Assembly: GCA_021779635.1 (NCBI GenBank)
Contig: JAJYAH010000417.1
Coordinates: 1 to 6,410, forward strand
Reading direction: 5' to 3'
Source: Pseudomonadota bacterium
GTDB lineage: Bacteria > Pseudomonadota > Alphaproteobacteria > Rhizobiales > Xanthobacteraceae
DNA: 6,410 bases
The notes below the pieces were generated by a model. It had not been told where the DNA came from. It made no database searches and was given only the letters and a program-made list of their open reading frames with translations. Positions 1-6,410 of this stretch are shown here, piece after piece (the stretch's first letter is position 1; every line of letters begins with the position of its first letter). Both the position numbers and the translations under genes were made by a program.

Positions 1-58
1 GCCTCAATGGGGTTGCAACTAAGCGCTTACGATTCATGTGTGTGCTCCGATTTTGAAA

Positions 59-307
59 TCATGCACCAATTCCGATGGCCCCAAATTCGTTCCATCGCCG
101 CTCGTCAGCCAGGAAAACGATACGTAGAATCTGGCCTGCGCATATGCCAATTTTGGCTGATCTCGTGGCGAGCACGATGTCGTCGACCTGGGCCAGCCAA
201 CGCTGGTTCGAACCGCCAGCTGTCTCTTCAGGAAGATTCAGCCCGACTTTTGTGTGCTGTTCGGTGTGAGTGTTACGCGGACGTTGCCCCGAATTAACTT
301 CGTGGAC
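59..307 (-). pseudogene. Possible gene remnant: coding-like open frame without a normal start
   Basis: This minus-strand frame is open for 82 codons between a TGA at 308-310 and a TGA at 59-61. Its translation looks protein-like, with a balanced composition and a hydrophobic/charged pattern in its second half that includes RWLAQVDDIVLATRSAKIG and ends FGAIGIGA. There is no ATG, and the only in-frame GTG lies in the middle (the V of DDIVLAT). Two in-frame stops lie just upstream. An ATG in another frame near 313 gives only eight codons or fewer before a stop. It may therefore be the 3' part of a gene whose 5' end has been lost or frameshifted. I do not recognise the family, and a chance open frame in moderately GC-rich DNA is a real alternative. 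Confidence 0.2.
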
Positions 308-346
308 TCATGCCTGTCATAACGAGCCGTTAAATGGCATCCCCAC

Positions 347-352
347 GAGGAG
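347..352 (+). promoter_or_regulatory. Shine-Dalgarno site of the small gene at 358
   Basis: GAGGAG lies 5 bases before the ATG at 358. It supports that start over the in-frame ATG at 334, which would place this motif inside the coding region. Confidence 0.55.
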
Positions 353-357
353 CGGCG

Positions 358-624
358 ATGATCAATGTTCCACCGGCAAGCTTTAGCGCCGAATTGGTTG
401 CAATCATGAAGTCCGCGCTCGACGCGGCGGTTGATCCGGTCGATCCGTCACACCGAACGCCTGCCACCAAAGCGAAGATGGCGCAGCGAGTCGTCCTGAC
501 GGCCTCCGCAGGGATCATCCGCAAATCACGTGAACCGATGCCTAGACCAGCCAAACGGCCCTTGGGGGCTTCTTTGGGGACCGAACGCAAAACTCAGTAT
601 CTTCTATTAATGATTTCAATATGA
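358..624 (+). CDS. Small hypothetical protein, rhizobial short-ORF type
   Basis: Encodes 88 residues on the strand opposite to the operon. The start at 358 is chosen because GAGGAG sits 5 bases upstream; an in-frame ATG at 334 would add eight residues. The first half (about residues 8-50) reads as an amphipathic helical segment: SFSAELVAIMKSALDAAV, then HRTPATKAKMAQRVV and TASAG. This layout resembles small uncharacterised proteins that are numerous in Bradyrhizobium and relatives, in which a 'MKxALDxAV ... TxATKAxMAxRI ... AAxG' core is usually followed by a short helical tail. Here the residues after TASAG (about 51-88) are basic and proline-rich and do not look like that tail, so a frameshift or diverged C-terminus is possible. 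It has no membrane segment or signal peptide. The function is unknown, and the family link is from memory of the pattern, not a search. Confidence 0.5.
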   Translation: MINVPPASFSAELVAIMKSALDAAVDPVDPSHRTPATKAKMAQRVVLTASAGIIRKSREPMPRPAKRPLGASLGTERKTQYLLLMISI

Positions 625-946
625 TAAAATAAACTCGTGGCGGAGAGAGTGTCAGTCAATCCTCATGATGTACAAGCCGTTTTTCATCCCAGCACGTCGA
701 CACCTACGGTTCGCGCTACAATTAATTGGTTCTGGTCCATGCTTCTCTGAAGTTCAAGTTTAGAGCGCAGGATGGCGCAGGAACGAGTGAGAAAGAGTAG
801 CACGGGTCGGCCTTAGCATCTCCCTACCAGTTAAAACCGACGTTTTCCATTCATTCCAATGACCACGATACCCCCTTTTCGTATGAACGGCGGCTTTGCG
901 CCAGCAGAGGTCATTCGGTGCTTCGATAAAAGCAGGTCTAGTCAAC
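625..946. other. Intergenic region downstream of both the small gene and the operon
   Basis: This stretch lies between two converging genes and should carry terminators for both, but I see no strong GC-rich hairpin followed by a T run in either direction. The best inverted repeat is TGCTT (919-923) and AAGCA (930-934) with a 6-base loop, 13 bases past the GH15 stop and without a U tract. An AT-rich patch lies around 600-635. Short open frames occur: a TTG-started minus frame at 760-945, an 18-codon minus frame at 684-740 and a 32-codon plus frame from about 665. None has a recognisable product. Confidence 0.5.
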
Positions 947-2767
947 TTATTTCGCCTCTCGTGTCGTGCTGCTTCCCGCAGACCGTTGATGAACGGGACC
1001 GCTCGCGCCTATCAGATTGCGCGCGGTATTTATCAGCGCGAGATGCGAAAATGCCTGAGGGAAATTGCCCAACTGACGTTTTGACGATGGATCGTATTCT
1101 TCGGCAAGCAACCCAACATCGTTTCGCAATGATAAAAGTCTGGCGAAGAGCACTCGCGCTTCATCGATTCTTCCTTGCAGCACGTAGTTGTCGGCGAGCC
1201 AGAAGCTGCAAGCCAGAAAAGCGCCCTCGCCGGGCGGCAGTCCGTCAACTCCTTCGGTGGTTTGATATCTCTGCACAAAGCCATTGCGAACCAAGTTCCG
1301 TTCGATCGCGGCGATGGTGCCTATCACGCGGGAGTCTGATGAGGGCAAGAACCCGACCATTGGGATTAGCAGCAAACTGGCATCGATTGTGGCCGCACCA
1401 AAGGATTGGACAAACGAATTCAGCTTGACGTCGAATCCTTCGTCGCAAACGCGCTTATGAATCCTATCGCGAATTGACCGCCAATGACCCAATGGCGCTT
1501 CCAGACCAAATTCCTCGGAGGATCTCACGGCTCGGTCAAAAGCGACCCAAGCCATGACCTTGGAATGCGTAAAATGCTTACGCCCACCCCGCACTTCCCA
1601 AATTCCATCGTCTGGTTGGTCCCAGATAGTTTCGAGATGTTCGATCAGCGCGCATTCAAGTGCCCAACTCGCGTCATTTGCAGCAACGCCAGCCCGTCTG
1701 GCCACATACAAGGTATCAAGGACTTCTCCGTACACGTCGAGTTGAACCTGGCCGGCCGCCGCGTTACCGATCCGGACGGGGGCTGATTTTTGATAGCCCG
1801 AAAGCCACGGAACTTCGTACTCGACGAGTCGCCGCTCGCCAGCGACACCATACATAATCTGCAAATCATCCGGGCTGCCGGCAACCGCCCGCAGCAGCCA
1901 CAGCCGCCAAGCTTTCGCTTCATCGAGAAATCCGGCTTCTAACAAGGCATATAATGTGAAAGTAGCATCGCGAAGCCAGCAAAACCGGTAGTCCCAATTG
2001 CGGGTACCCCCGATCTTTTCCGGCAAGGACGTTGTACCGGCGGCAACGATCCCGCCTGTCTTGCGATGCGAGAGCGCTTTTAGCGTCAGCAGTGACCGTA
2101 CAACCGTCTCCGACCATTCCCCTGCCCGTCTGATGGGCGAGGCCCAGTTCGACCAAAAGAGTTCGACCTCTGCTAAAGCGTCGGTCGCCCGAAACGGCGG
2201 AGGTACCGGGTGATACGAAGGAGACCAACTCAAAGTGAAGGCTACTTCGTCACCGGCTACGACGTCAAATTCCCCGACTGTCTTGCGATTTGCGCCGCGA
2301 TGGGGGACACGCGTCTCAAATATCAATCGATCCGGGCCAGCCGTCAATTCGAGCCTACGGTCTCCCTGTCGCAAAACCCAGGGCACCACCGAGCCGTACT
2401 CGAAGCGCACCACCAATTCGGTGTGCATGGCAACAGTGCCGCGGACCCCTTTCACGATCCGAACCAGGTCCGATACACCTTCCCGGCGGGACATAAAATC
2501 TATAACGCATACCGAGCCCGTGCCGGTTTCAAAGGTGGTTTCAAGTATTAAGGTGTCGCCGCGATAGCGTCTCGAAGCTTGCGCAGCATCAGCAGCCGGC
2601 GCAATCAACCACCGTCCTTGTTCGGACGCTCCCAGCAAAGCCGCGAAGCAGGCGGCGCTGTCGAATCGCGGGAACCCCAGCCAATCGATCGATCCATCGC
2701 GACCCACGAGCGCCAATGTTTCGCAATTGCCGATCGCAGCATAATCCTCAATGCGGTTCGCCGTCAT
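947..2767 (-). CDS. Glycoside hydrolase family 15 (glucoamylase/trehalase-like)
   Basis: Encodes 606 residues, the usual length for bacterial GH15 enzymes, which remove glucose from alpha-glucosides with inversion; members include glucoamylases, glucodextranases and trehalases. The N-terminal beta-sandwich region opens with IEDYAAIGNCETLALVGRDG and SIDWLGFPRFDS (about residues 6-37). The (alpha/alpha)6 barrel starts near residue 218 and carries GTTSLPEKIGGTRNWDYR and CWLRDATFTLYAL (244-275). The likely general acid is E391 in DDGIWEVRGG, and the general base is E556 (or E557) in LLAEEYDP, followed by GNFPQAFSHLALIN (567-580). All key motifs are intact. No signal peptide is seen, so it is probably cytoplasmic, which fits intracellular trehalose or maltodextrin better than external starch. 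The start ATG overlaps the GMC stop as ATGA and has no strong Shine-Dalgarno site, suggesting translational coupling. It is the last operon gene. Trehalase and glucoamylase activity cannot be told apart by eye. Confidence 0.93.
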   Translation of the reverse strand: MTANRIEDYAAIGNCETLALVGRDGSIDWLGFPRFDSAACFAALLGASEQGRWLIAPAADAAQASRRYRGDTLILETTFETGTGSVCVIDFMSRREGVSDLVRIVKGVRGTVAMHTELVVRFEYGSVVPWVLRQGDRRLELTAGPDRLIFETRVPHRGANRKTVGEFDVVAGDEVAFTLSWSPSYHPVPPPFRATDALAEVELFWSNWASPIRRAGEWSETVVRSLLTLKALSHRKTGGIVAAGTTSLPEKIGGTRNWDYRFCWLRDATFTLYALLEAGFLDEAKAWRLWLLRAVAGSPDDLQIMYGVAGERRLVEYEVPWLSGYQKSAPVRIGNAAAGQVQLDVYGEVLDTLYVARRAGVAANDASWALECALIEHLETIWDQPDDGIWEVRGGRKHFTHSKVMAWVAFDRAVRSSEEFGLEAPLGHWRSIRDRIHKRVCDEGFDVKLNSFVQSFGAATIDASLLLIPMVGFLPSSDSRVIGTIAAIERNLVRNGFVQRYQTTEGVDGLPPGEGAFLACSFWLADNYVLQGRIDEARVLFARLLSLRNDVGLLAEEYDPSSKRQLGNFPQAFSHLALINTARNLIGASGPVHQRSAGSSTTREAK

Positions 2768-4329
2768 GCGCTCAATCGCGACCTTATTTTATCGGCGACA
2801 CGCAACGCGTTTGCAACAATGGTTAGCGTCGGATTAACCGCCCCGATGGATGGGAAAAAGCTGGCGTCCGCAAGATAGAGATTATCAAGTTCGTGGGCCT
2901 TGCAATCCAAGTCAAGGACCGACGTTGCGGGGTTAACTCCAAACTTCGCGGTTCCCGCTTGGTGTGCAGTACCGCCGATGGGAATGTTCTGTCCGAGATA
3001 CAGAGATCGCTCCAGCAAGACGGGATGCAATCCGGCTTTGCCCAGCATTTTCTCAAGCTTTTTCTTGAGGCGATGGTGTGCTTCCATATTTCCTTCCGTG
3101 AGATCCAGAATCACGCGATCGCCATCGTAATAAATACGATTCCCCGGGCGCGGCAGATCCTCACTGGACAGCCAAAAATCCATTGAGTGCCGCGCCATCT
3201 TTTCGAATGGCATTTTTGGTACCCATTCGAGCCAACTAGGAAGCGCCTCTCCGCGAATTTGGGCGCCATGAGAGGTCGCGCACATCTGGATCAAACCGAG
3301 CGGAAAATCCCAATCGTCGGCACCAAAATAATAATCGCTTATGGCAAGCGTCTTTTGAAACACCGTGTCGTTGGGCTGCTTCATCAAGGCCATCAGGATC
3401 GATTGGTTATGGCGCATATAGTTGCGTCCTACCTGATCGGAACCATTGGCAAGACCTTTCGGGTACCTTTCGTTGCTCGATCGCAAAAGCAACAATGCCG
3501 ATGATAGCGCCCCACAGGCAACAACCACGATGTCCGCCGTATAAAGCTCCTCAAGACCAGCCCTGATGACGCGGACACCGGTCACAACCTTGCCGGGTTG
3601 GTCGGTCTCCAGCTTCGAAACATAAGCGCCCGTCAGCAGCGTCAGATTCGAATGGGCCTTCAGAGTCGGATCGATACACATCACCTGCGCATCCGCCTTG
3701 CCATTGAGCAGACATGGAAAGCCATCGAAAGCATCGCACCGAATACAAATGCTGGTCGGAGTCGGCTTGCCGCCCTTTTCATCTAATAATATTCCGAGCG
3801 GTAGGTGGAACGGGTGCAAGCCGTCCTTGGTCAGGCTGTCACTCAAAGCTTGGATCTGCGGTTCGTGCGAAACCGCTGGATGGGGAAACGGTCCACTTGA
3901 CGGCGGTTCATTAGGATCTTCGCCACGCTGTCCGTGCACGTGAAAGAGCCGCTCTGCTTCCGCGTAATATGGCTCAAATGCATCGTATTTAATCGGCCAC
4001 GCGGGCGACACACCGTCCTTGTGGATGATCTCGCCAAAGTCCCGTTCGCGCATCCGAAACAACGCCGCGCCATATACCTTGGAATTACCACCCACAAAAT
4101 AATGCAACCCAGGCTGAAAACTCCGGCCGTCGGCGCCGTACCACGTCTCCTTTGCCTGATAAGCTGCATCGACGAAAACGGTTTGTGAATCCCAATTGGC
4201 GGGGGACCGCGGCAAATAATCGCCGCGCTCAAGTAACAGGATACGCTTGCCGGTAAGTGCCAATTTGTGAGCAACCGACGCGCCGCCGGGACCACTTCCT
4301 ATAATAACAACATCATAGTGGTCTAACAC
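2764..4329 (-). CDS. GMC-family FAD oxidoreductase with cysteine cluster
   Basis: Encodes 521 residues of a glucose-methanol-choline (GMC) flavoenzyme that oxidises an alcohol or sugar hydroxyl. The FAD Rossmann motif is GSGPGG at 11-16, with E34 in LLLERG as the likely ribose-binding acid. The GMC signature-like segment HYFVGGNSKVYGAALFRMR spans 76-94. The expected catalytic pair is H456 (GGTAHQAGTAKFG) and N499 (GAVNPTLTI). Cysteines 195, 198, 206 and 218 lie where sugar-oxidising GMC dehydrogenases such as Burkholderia FAD-glucose dehydrogenase carry an iron-sulphur site, so the electron acceptor may not be oxygen. No Tat or Sec signal is present, so it is probably cytoplasmic. I chose the GTG at 4329 because GAGGAG lies 6 bases upstream; a GTG at 4347 would add six residues and overlap the SDR gene by 8 bases, but has no good ribosome site. 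The substrate is not known; glucose, gluconate or a polyol would fit the neighbours. Confidence 0.9.
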   Translation of the reverse strand: MLDHYDVVIIGSGPGGASVAHKLALTGKRILLLERGDYLPRSPANWDSQTVFVDAAYQAKETWYGADGRSFQPGLHYFVGGNSKVYGAALFRMRERDFGEIIHKDGVSPAWPIKYDAFEPYYAEAERLFHVHGQRGEDPNEPPSSGPFPHPAVSHEPQIQALSDSLTKDGLHPFHLPLGILLDEKGGKPTPTSICIRCDAFDGFPCLLNGKADAQVMCIDPTLKAHSNLTLLTGAYVSKLETDQPGKVVTGVRVIRAGLEELYTADIVVVACGALSSALLLLRSSNERYPKGLANGSDQVGRNYMRHNQSILMALMKQPNDTVFQKTLAISDYYFGADDWDFPLGLIQMCATSHGAQIRGEALPSWLEWVPKMPFEKMARHSMDFWLSSEDLPRPGNRIYYDGDRVILDLTEGNMEAHHRLKKKLEKMLGKAGLHPVLLERSLYLGQNIPIGGTAHQAGTAKFGVNPATSVLDLDCKAHELDNLYLADASFFPSIGAVNPTLTIVANALRVADKIRSRLSA

Positions 4330-4335
4330 TCTTCG

Positions 4336-4341
4336 CTCCTC
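4336..4341 (-). promoter_or_regulatory. Shine-Dalgarno site of the GMC gene, over the SDR stop
   Basis: On the minus strand GAGGAG lies 6 bases before the GTG at 4329 and overlaps the SDR TGA (4340-4342). Ribosomes ending the SDR would uncover it, and it decides the GMC start. Confidence 0.6.
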
Positions 4342-5197
4342 AGCCACCTGTTGCGAAACCTGGATAGAGCGTCATGCCACCATCGACGAAAAGAGTAGTC
4401 CCGACCACATAGTCGGAATGGTCTGACGCGAGCCATACTGCCGCGCGAGCAATATCCTCAGGCTCTCCAATGCGCCCGTAAGGTATGAGTGTCATGAGCT
4501 GATCATAGGCCGCTTTGGTATCCCAAGCTGCCGTGTTGATCGGCGTTCTGATGGCGCCGGGCGCGATTGCATTGACCCGAATCCGCTTCGGCGCCAGTTC
4601 CTGCGCCATGCTTTCCATCAGCAGTTTGATCCCGCCTTTTGATGTCGCGTAGTTGGCGTGGCCCGCCCAAGGTATTTCCTGGTGCACCGAGCTCATGCAG
4701 ATGATTTTACCTGCCGCGCTCGATACCGAGGGAATAACGCCGCGACGTAAAAACTCCTTAACAGCCTCGCGCGCGCACAAAAATTGACCGGTAAGGTTGA
4801 CGCCGAGGACCTTATTCCATTTATCCAAGGTCATTTCGTGAAACGCCGAGTCACGCTGCAGGCCAGCGTTGCTCACGAGAATGTCGATGGTCCCGAACTC
4901 CTGTAACATCCGGGCGAACATCGCGCCGACCTGATCTTCCGACGAAACATCGGCCTTATGCGTACAGGCTTTGACGCCGGCTTTCTTGATTTCTTCGACC
5001 ACCGCATTAGCGGCGTCATCTCCCTCGACATAGTTGACGACGACGTCCGCCCCCGCCTGTCCCAAAGCGATCGCGACGCCCTTGCCGATCCCGGAATTGG
5101 CACCCGTGACCAACGCTTTCTGGCCGGTCAGAAGCTTATGAATAACAACAGGCGGCGCCGCTGACTTCGTGGAGGATTCTTCTTTCGCTGCGGTCAT
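4340..5197 (-). CDS. SDR oxidoreductase, glucose 1-dehydrogenase-like
   Basis: Encodes 285 residues of a classical short-chain dehydrogenase. The cofactor motif is TGANSGIG at 31-38, NAG is at 110-112, and the catalytic tetrad is N134, S170, Y183 and K187 (NYATSKGG). Resemblance to Bacillus glucose 1-dehydrogenase (EC 1.1.1.47) goes beyond the fold: SSVHQEIPW, RVNAIAPGAIRTPIN, IPYGRIGEPEDIA and the C-terminal GTTLFVDGGMTLYPGF all follow that enzyme's pattern. Asn55 after the second strand (VVVNY), with no acidic residue there, fits NADP+ or dual cofactor use. The expected reaction is beta-D-glucose to glucono-1,5-lactone in the cytoplasm. Residues 1-24 form a hydrophilic leader longer than in the Bacillus enzyme. 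The ATG overlaps the VOC stop as ATGA, with only a weak AGAG upstream. The fold is certain; the exact substrate is inferred. Confidence 0.93.
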   Translation of the reverse strand: MTAAKEESSTKSAAPPVVIHKLLTGQKALVTGANSGIGKGVAIALGQAGADVVVNYVEGDDAANAVVEEIKKAGVKACTHKADVSSEDQVGAMFARMLQEFGTIDILVSNAGLQRDSAFHEMTLDKWNKVLGVNLTGQFLCAREAVKEFLRRGVIPSVSSAAGKIICMSSVHQEIPWAGHANYATSKGGIKLLMESMAQELAPKRIRVNAIAPGAIRTPINTAAWDTKAAYDQLMTLIPYGRIGEPEDIARAAVWLASDHSDYVVGTTLFVDGGMTLYPGFATGG

Positions 5198-6132
5198 AAG
5201 CTAACTCTGTTCGGCGGATCCGGCGAAAGACCGGAATTCGCGGTTGCCGTGGCTAATGAGGATGCATGGATCGGCGCTAAGACCGTCAGATGATGGCCGT
5301 CTGGATCGATCAAACTTCTCGCGGCAATGTCCCGCGCTGGTAAGGGACCATCCGCCTCGAACACAAGCCGAGTTGTGGCCACGTCTGCACCGTGAACGAC
5401 ATTGATCGCGCCGCGAAGGACCGATTGATAAGACAGCAATTCAATATGCGGCGTAGCCTGCTCGGGCGCCAAGGCCGTGACTTCCACCCGTGGATCCCTA
5501 ACGGCGTCGAGCCTCTCCTGCTCCATCCCGGTGTTGAGCGATCGCGCGGCCACACGCAGACCCAACGCTCCATAGAACGCAATGCTGACGGCGGTGTCAG
5601 AAACGCTGATCGCGGAGTGGTCGATACCGAGAAAGATTCTGCCCTCGGCACGACGTTGCCAATGCGCCGGCATCTGACTGTCCGGAAATGCTAGGAGTTC
5701 CAGTGGGTGGCCATCAGGATCGCGGAATTTAAAAGCTGTGACGCTCCCCGAAGACGCCGGCAATCTTTGCGGCCCGTCGGTCGAAATCGCTGTCCAACTG
5801 CCGACAGAAAGCAGCCTTTGATAAGCAAGATGAATATCCGAAACTACGATCGCGAAGTGCTGAAAGTACAAATCTGACGAAGTCGCACCGTCAGGATAGG
5901 GCCGTCCCGGTCGGTCGAATTGCAAAAACTCGACTATTTCATCGCCCAAACTGAGTGTGGTCGCTGAAGCCCCGCCCTCCACGCCCATAAGCCGCTCGAA
6001 ATCTGGTCCTGACCGACGCTCGATCCCGAGCAAGCGAAAATTTAAGACATTCTGATAAAATTCCGAAAGCCGTTGTGCATCCGGCGTCGTCAAGCCAAAT
6101 CTCGACAATCTTCGAATTCGGGCGCGAGCCAC
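5194..6132 (-). CDS. Two-domain VOC-family protein (glyoxalase/dioxygenase fold)
   Basis: Encodes 312 residues made of two vicinal-oxygen-chelate domains, about 8-150 and 166-288, each built of two beta-alpha-beta-beta-beta modules. Domain 1 carries E68 (DEIVEFLQF), H92 (QHFAIVVSD) and E145 (DPDGHPLELLAF), but has F12 where the first-module His is expected. Domain 2 has H172 (GIDHSAISVSD) and E231 (HIELLSY), but its last module reads HHLTVLAP, with Thr at the Glu position. At most domain 1 looks like a full metal site. Such proteins may be dioxygenases, isomerases, lyases or resistance proteins; I cannot choose. The GTG at 6132 is preferred because GAGAGGG lies 8 bases upstream. A GTG at 6153 would overlap the cupin TGA as GTGA, and the frame stays open to 6252, inside the cupin gene. 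It is the second gene of the visible operon. Confidence 0.85.
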   Translation of the reverse strand: MARARIRRLSRFGLTTPDAQRLSEFYQNVLNFRLLGIERRSGPDFERLMGVEGGASATTLSLGDEIVEFLQFDRPGRPYPDGATSSDLYFQHFAIVVSDIHLAYQRLLSVGSWTAISTDGPQRLPASSGSVTAFKFRDPDGHPLELLAFPDSQMPAHWQRRAEGRIFLGIDHSAISVSDTAVSIAFYGALGLRVAARSLNTGMEQERLDAVRDPRVEVTALAPEQATPHIELLSYQSVLRGAINVVHGADVATTRLVFEADGPLPARDIAARSLIDPDGHHLTVLAPIHASSLATATANSGLSPDPPNRVSL

Positions 6133-6140
6133 CGGGCTTT

Positions 6141-6147
6141 CCCTCTC
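6141..6147 (-). promoter_or_regulatory. Shine-Dalgarno site of the VOC gene
   Basis: GAGAGGG on the minus strand lies 8 bases before the GTG at 6132, just after the cupin stop (6150-6152). It supports this start over the GTG at 6153, which lacks a ribosome site. Confidence 0.5.
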
Positions 6148-6149
6148 GA

Positions 6150-6410
6150 TCACACGAATGCGCACGGTGATCGGGGAACGGGCGCGTCGTCGAACTGAAT
6201 CAGCATCAGAACGGCCGGAATGTCTCCGATGGTACCGGAGCGATGCCCACACTTGCCGTCGACTTCGCGGCAGTTTTGATCCCCACCAAACGAGATTTCG
6301 CCCGGTCCCATTTCAACGCGAGTACCGTCCATAGCTTCGACGAACCAACGTCCGGACAACGGCACAATCCATTGCGGTTTCGGATTTTCGTGCCAGCTGC
6401 CGATCCAGCT
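6150..6410 (-). CDS. Cupin-domain protein, 3' end (5' end outside the window)
   Basis: The frame is open from the window edge, giving the last 86 residues of a longer protein; the true start is not visible. The segment WHENPKPQWIVPLSGRWFVE followed by DGTRVEMGPGEISFGGDQN and GHRSGTIGD has the alternating strands and glycine turns of a small cupin beta-barrel. It resembles uncharacterised stand-alone cupins of proteobacteria whose second motif reads roughly 'VxLxGxWxVExxDGxxxxxGPGxxxxGxD'. The visible His in WHE and in GHRSG could be metal ligands, but the first cupin motif is only partly in view. It is the first visible gene of the operon, with its TGA 17 bases before the chosen VOC start. 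Enzymatic, sugar-binding and regulatory roles are all possible. Confidence 0.75.
   Translation of the reverse strand, partial: SWIGSWHENPKPQWIVPLSGRWFVEAMDGTRVEMGPGEISFGGDQNCREVDGKCGHRSGTIGDIPAVLMLIQFDDAPVPRSPCAFV

Larger units (their letters stand above)
1..357. other. Gene-poor region left of the small plus-strand gene
   Basis: No gene with both a convincing start and a recognisable product is visible here. Open frames exist on the plus strand (for example from 7 to 297), but their translations are rich in Arg, Cys and Ser, have no family resemblance, and lack a Shine-Dalgarno site, so I regard them as chance. The most coding-like stretch is a minus-strand open frame, 59-307, listed separately. 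A 10-bp palindrome GGTTCGAACC lies at 205-214. No convincing sigma-70 promoter is seen before the gene at 358: the best pair, TTAACT at 294-299 and TCATAA at 317-322 with a 17-base spacer, matches the -10 consensus poorly. Confidence 0.5.

Noticed and set aside
201..219. TTCGAAC resembling a tRNA T-loop
   Set aside because: The flanking bases do not form a 5-bp T stem on either strand and no acceptor or anticodon arm can be drawn; it is explained by the palindrome GGTTCGAACC.
684..740. 18-codon minus-strand frame ending in TVGVDVLG, faintly like the N-terminus of IS110-type transposases
   Set aside because: Too short, stops at once, and no further transposase sequence follows in any frame.
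780..810. GGAAC as the -35 part of an EcfG-type stress promoter
   Set aside because: No CGTT-like -10 element lies 16-18 bases downstream, and no convincing gene follows.
919..934. Inverted repeat TGCTT/AAGCA as terminator of the operon
   Set aside because: Only 5 bp, AT-rich, and not followed by a T run on the minus strand.
760..945. 61-codon minus-strand frame starting with TTG one base after the GH15 stop, with GAGAGG 9 bases upstream
   Set aside because: The start is rare, the product matches no family I know, and the codon use (AGG, CTA, GGG) is unlike the operon genes.
859..1428. Long plus-strand open frame opposite the 3' end of the GH15 gene
   Set aside because: It mostly lies antisense to the conserved GH15 catalytic region, has no ribosome site, and its Arg/Cys/Ser-rich translation is typical of a shadow frame.
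3843..4295. 150-codon minus-strand frame inside the GMC gene
   Set aside because: It is a shifted frame of the FAD-binding region, which is clearly coded in the GMC frame.

Overview
The window looks like a piece of an alphaproteobacterial chromosome or large plasmid, probably Hyphomicrobiales (Bradyrhizobium-like). That placement rests on overall protein resemblance and on one small protein (358-624) that resembles short hypothetical proteins common in that group. By eye the base composition is only moderately GC-rich, lower than usual for Bradyrhizobium core genome, so an accessory or island location is possible. No mobile element, RNA gene or CRISPR array is visible.

Positions 947-6410 hold one compact minus-strand operon of five genes, read from right to left. 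They are the 3' end of a cupin-fold protein (cut by the window edge), a two-domain VOC (glyoxalase/dioxygenase fold) protein, an SDR dehydrogenase very like Bacillus glucose 1-dehydrogenase, a GMC-family FAD oxidoreductase with a cysteine cluster, and a GH15 glucoamylase/trehalase-like hydrolase. The junctions are extremely tight. VOC/SDR and GMC/GH15 share ATGA stop/start overlaps, and the GMC ribosome-binding site lies across the SDR stop codon. No gap is big enough for an internal promoter, so transcription must start upstream of the window.

The three downstream enzymes suggest a sugar-oxidation module. GH15 would release glucose from an alpha-glucoside such as trehalose or maltodextrin, the SDR would oxidise glucose to gluconolactone with NAD(P)+, and the GMC flavoenzyme would oxidise a sugar, sugar acid or polyol. 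The cupin and VOC proteins have no assigned role in this scheme. The pathway is inferred from family membership and gene order.

Positions 1-946 are gene-poor. The one credible gene is a small plus-strand ORF at 358-624 with a strong Shine-Dalgarno site. A coding-looking minus-strand open frame without a normal start (59-307) may be a gene remnant. The rest (about 625-946), which lies downstream of the operon, shows no recognisable gene or strong terminator.
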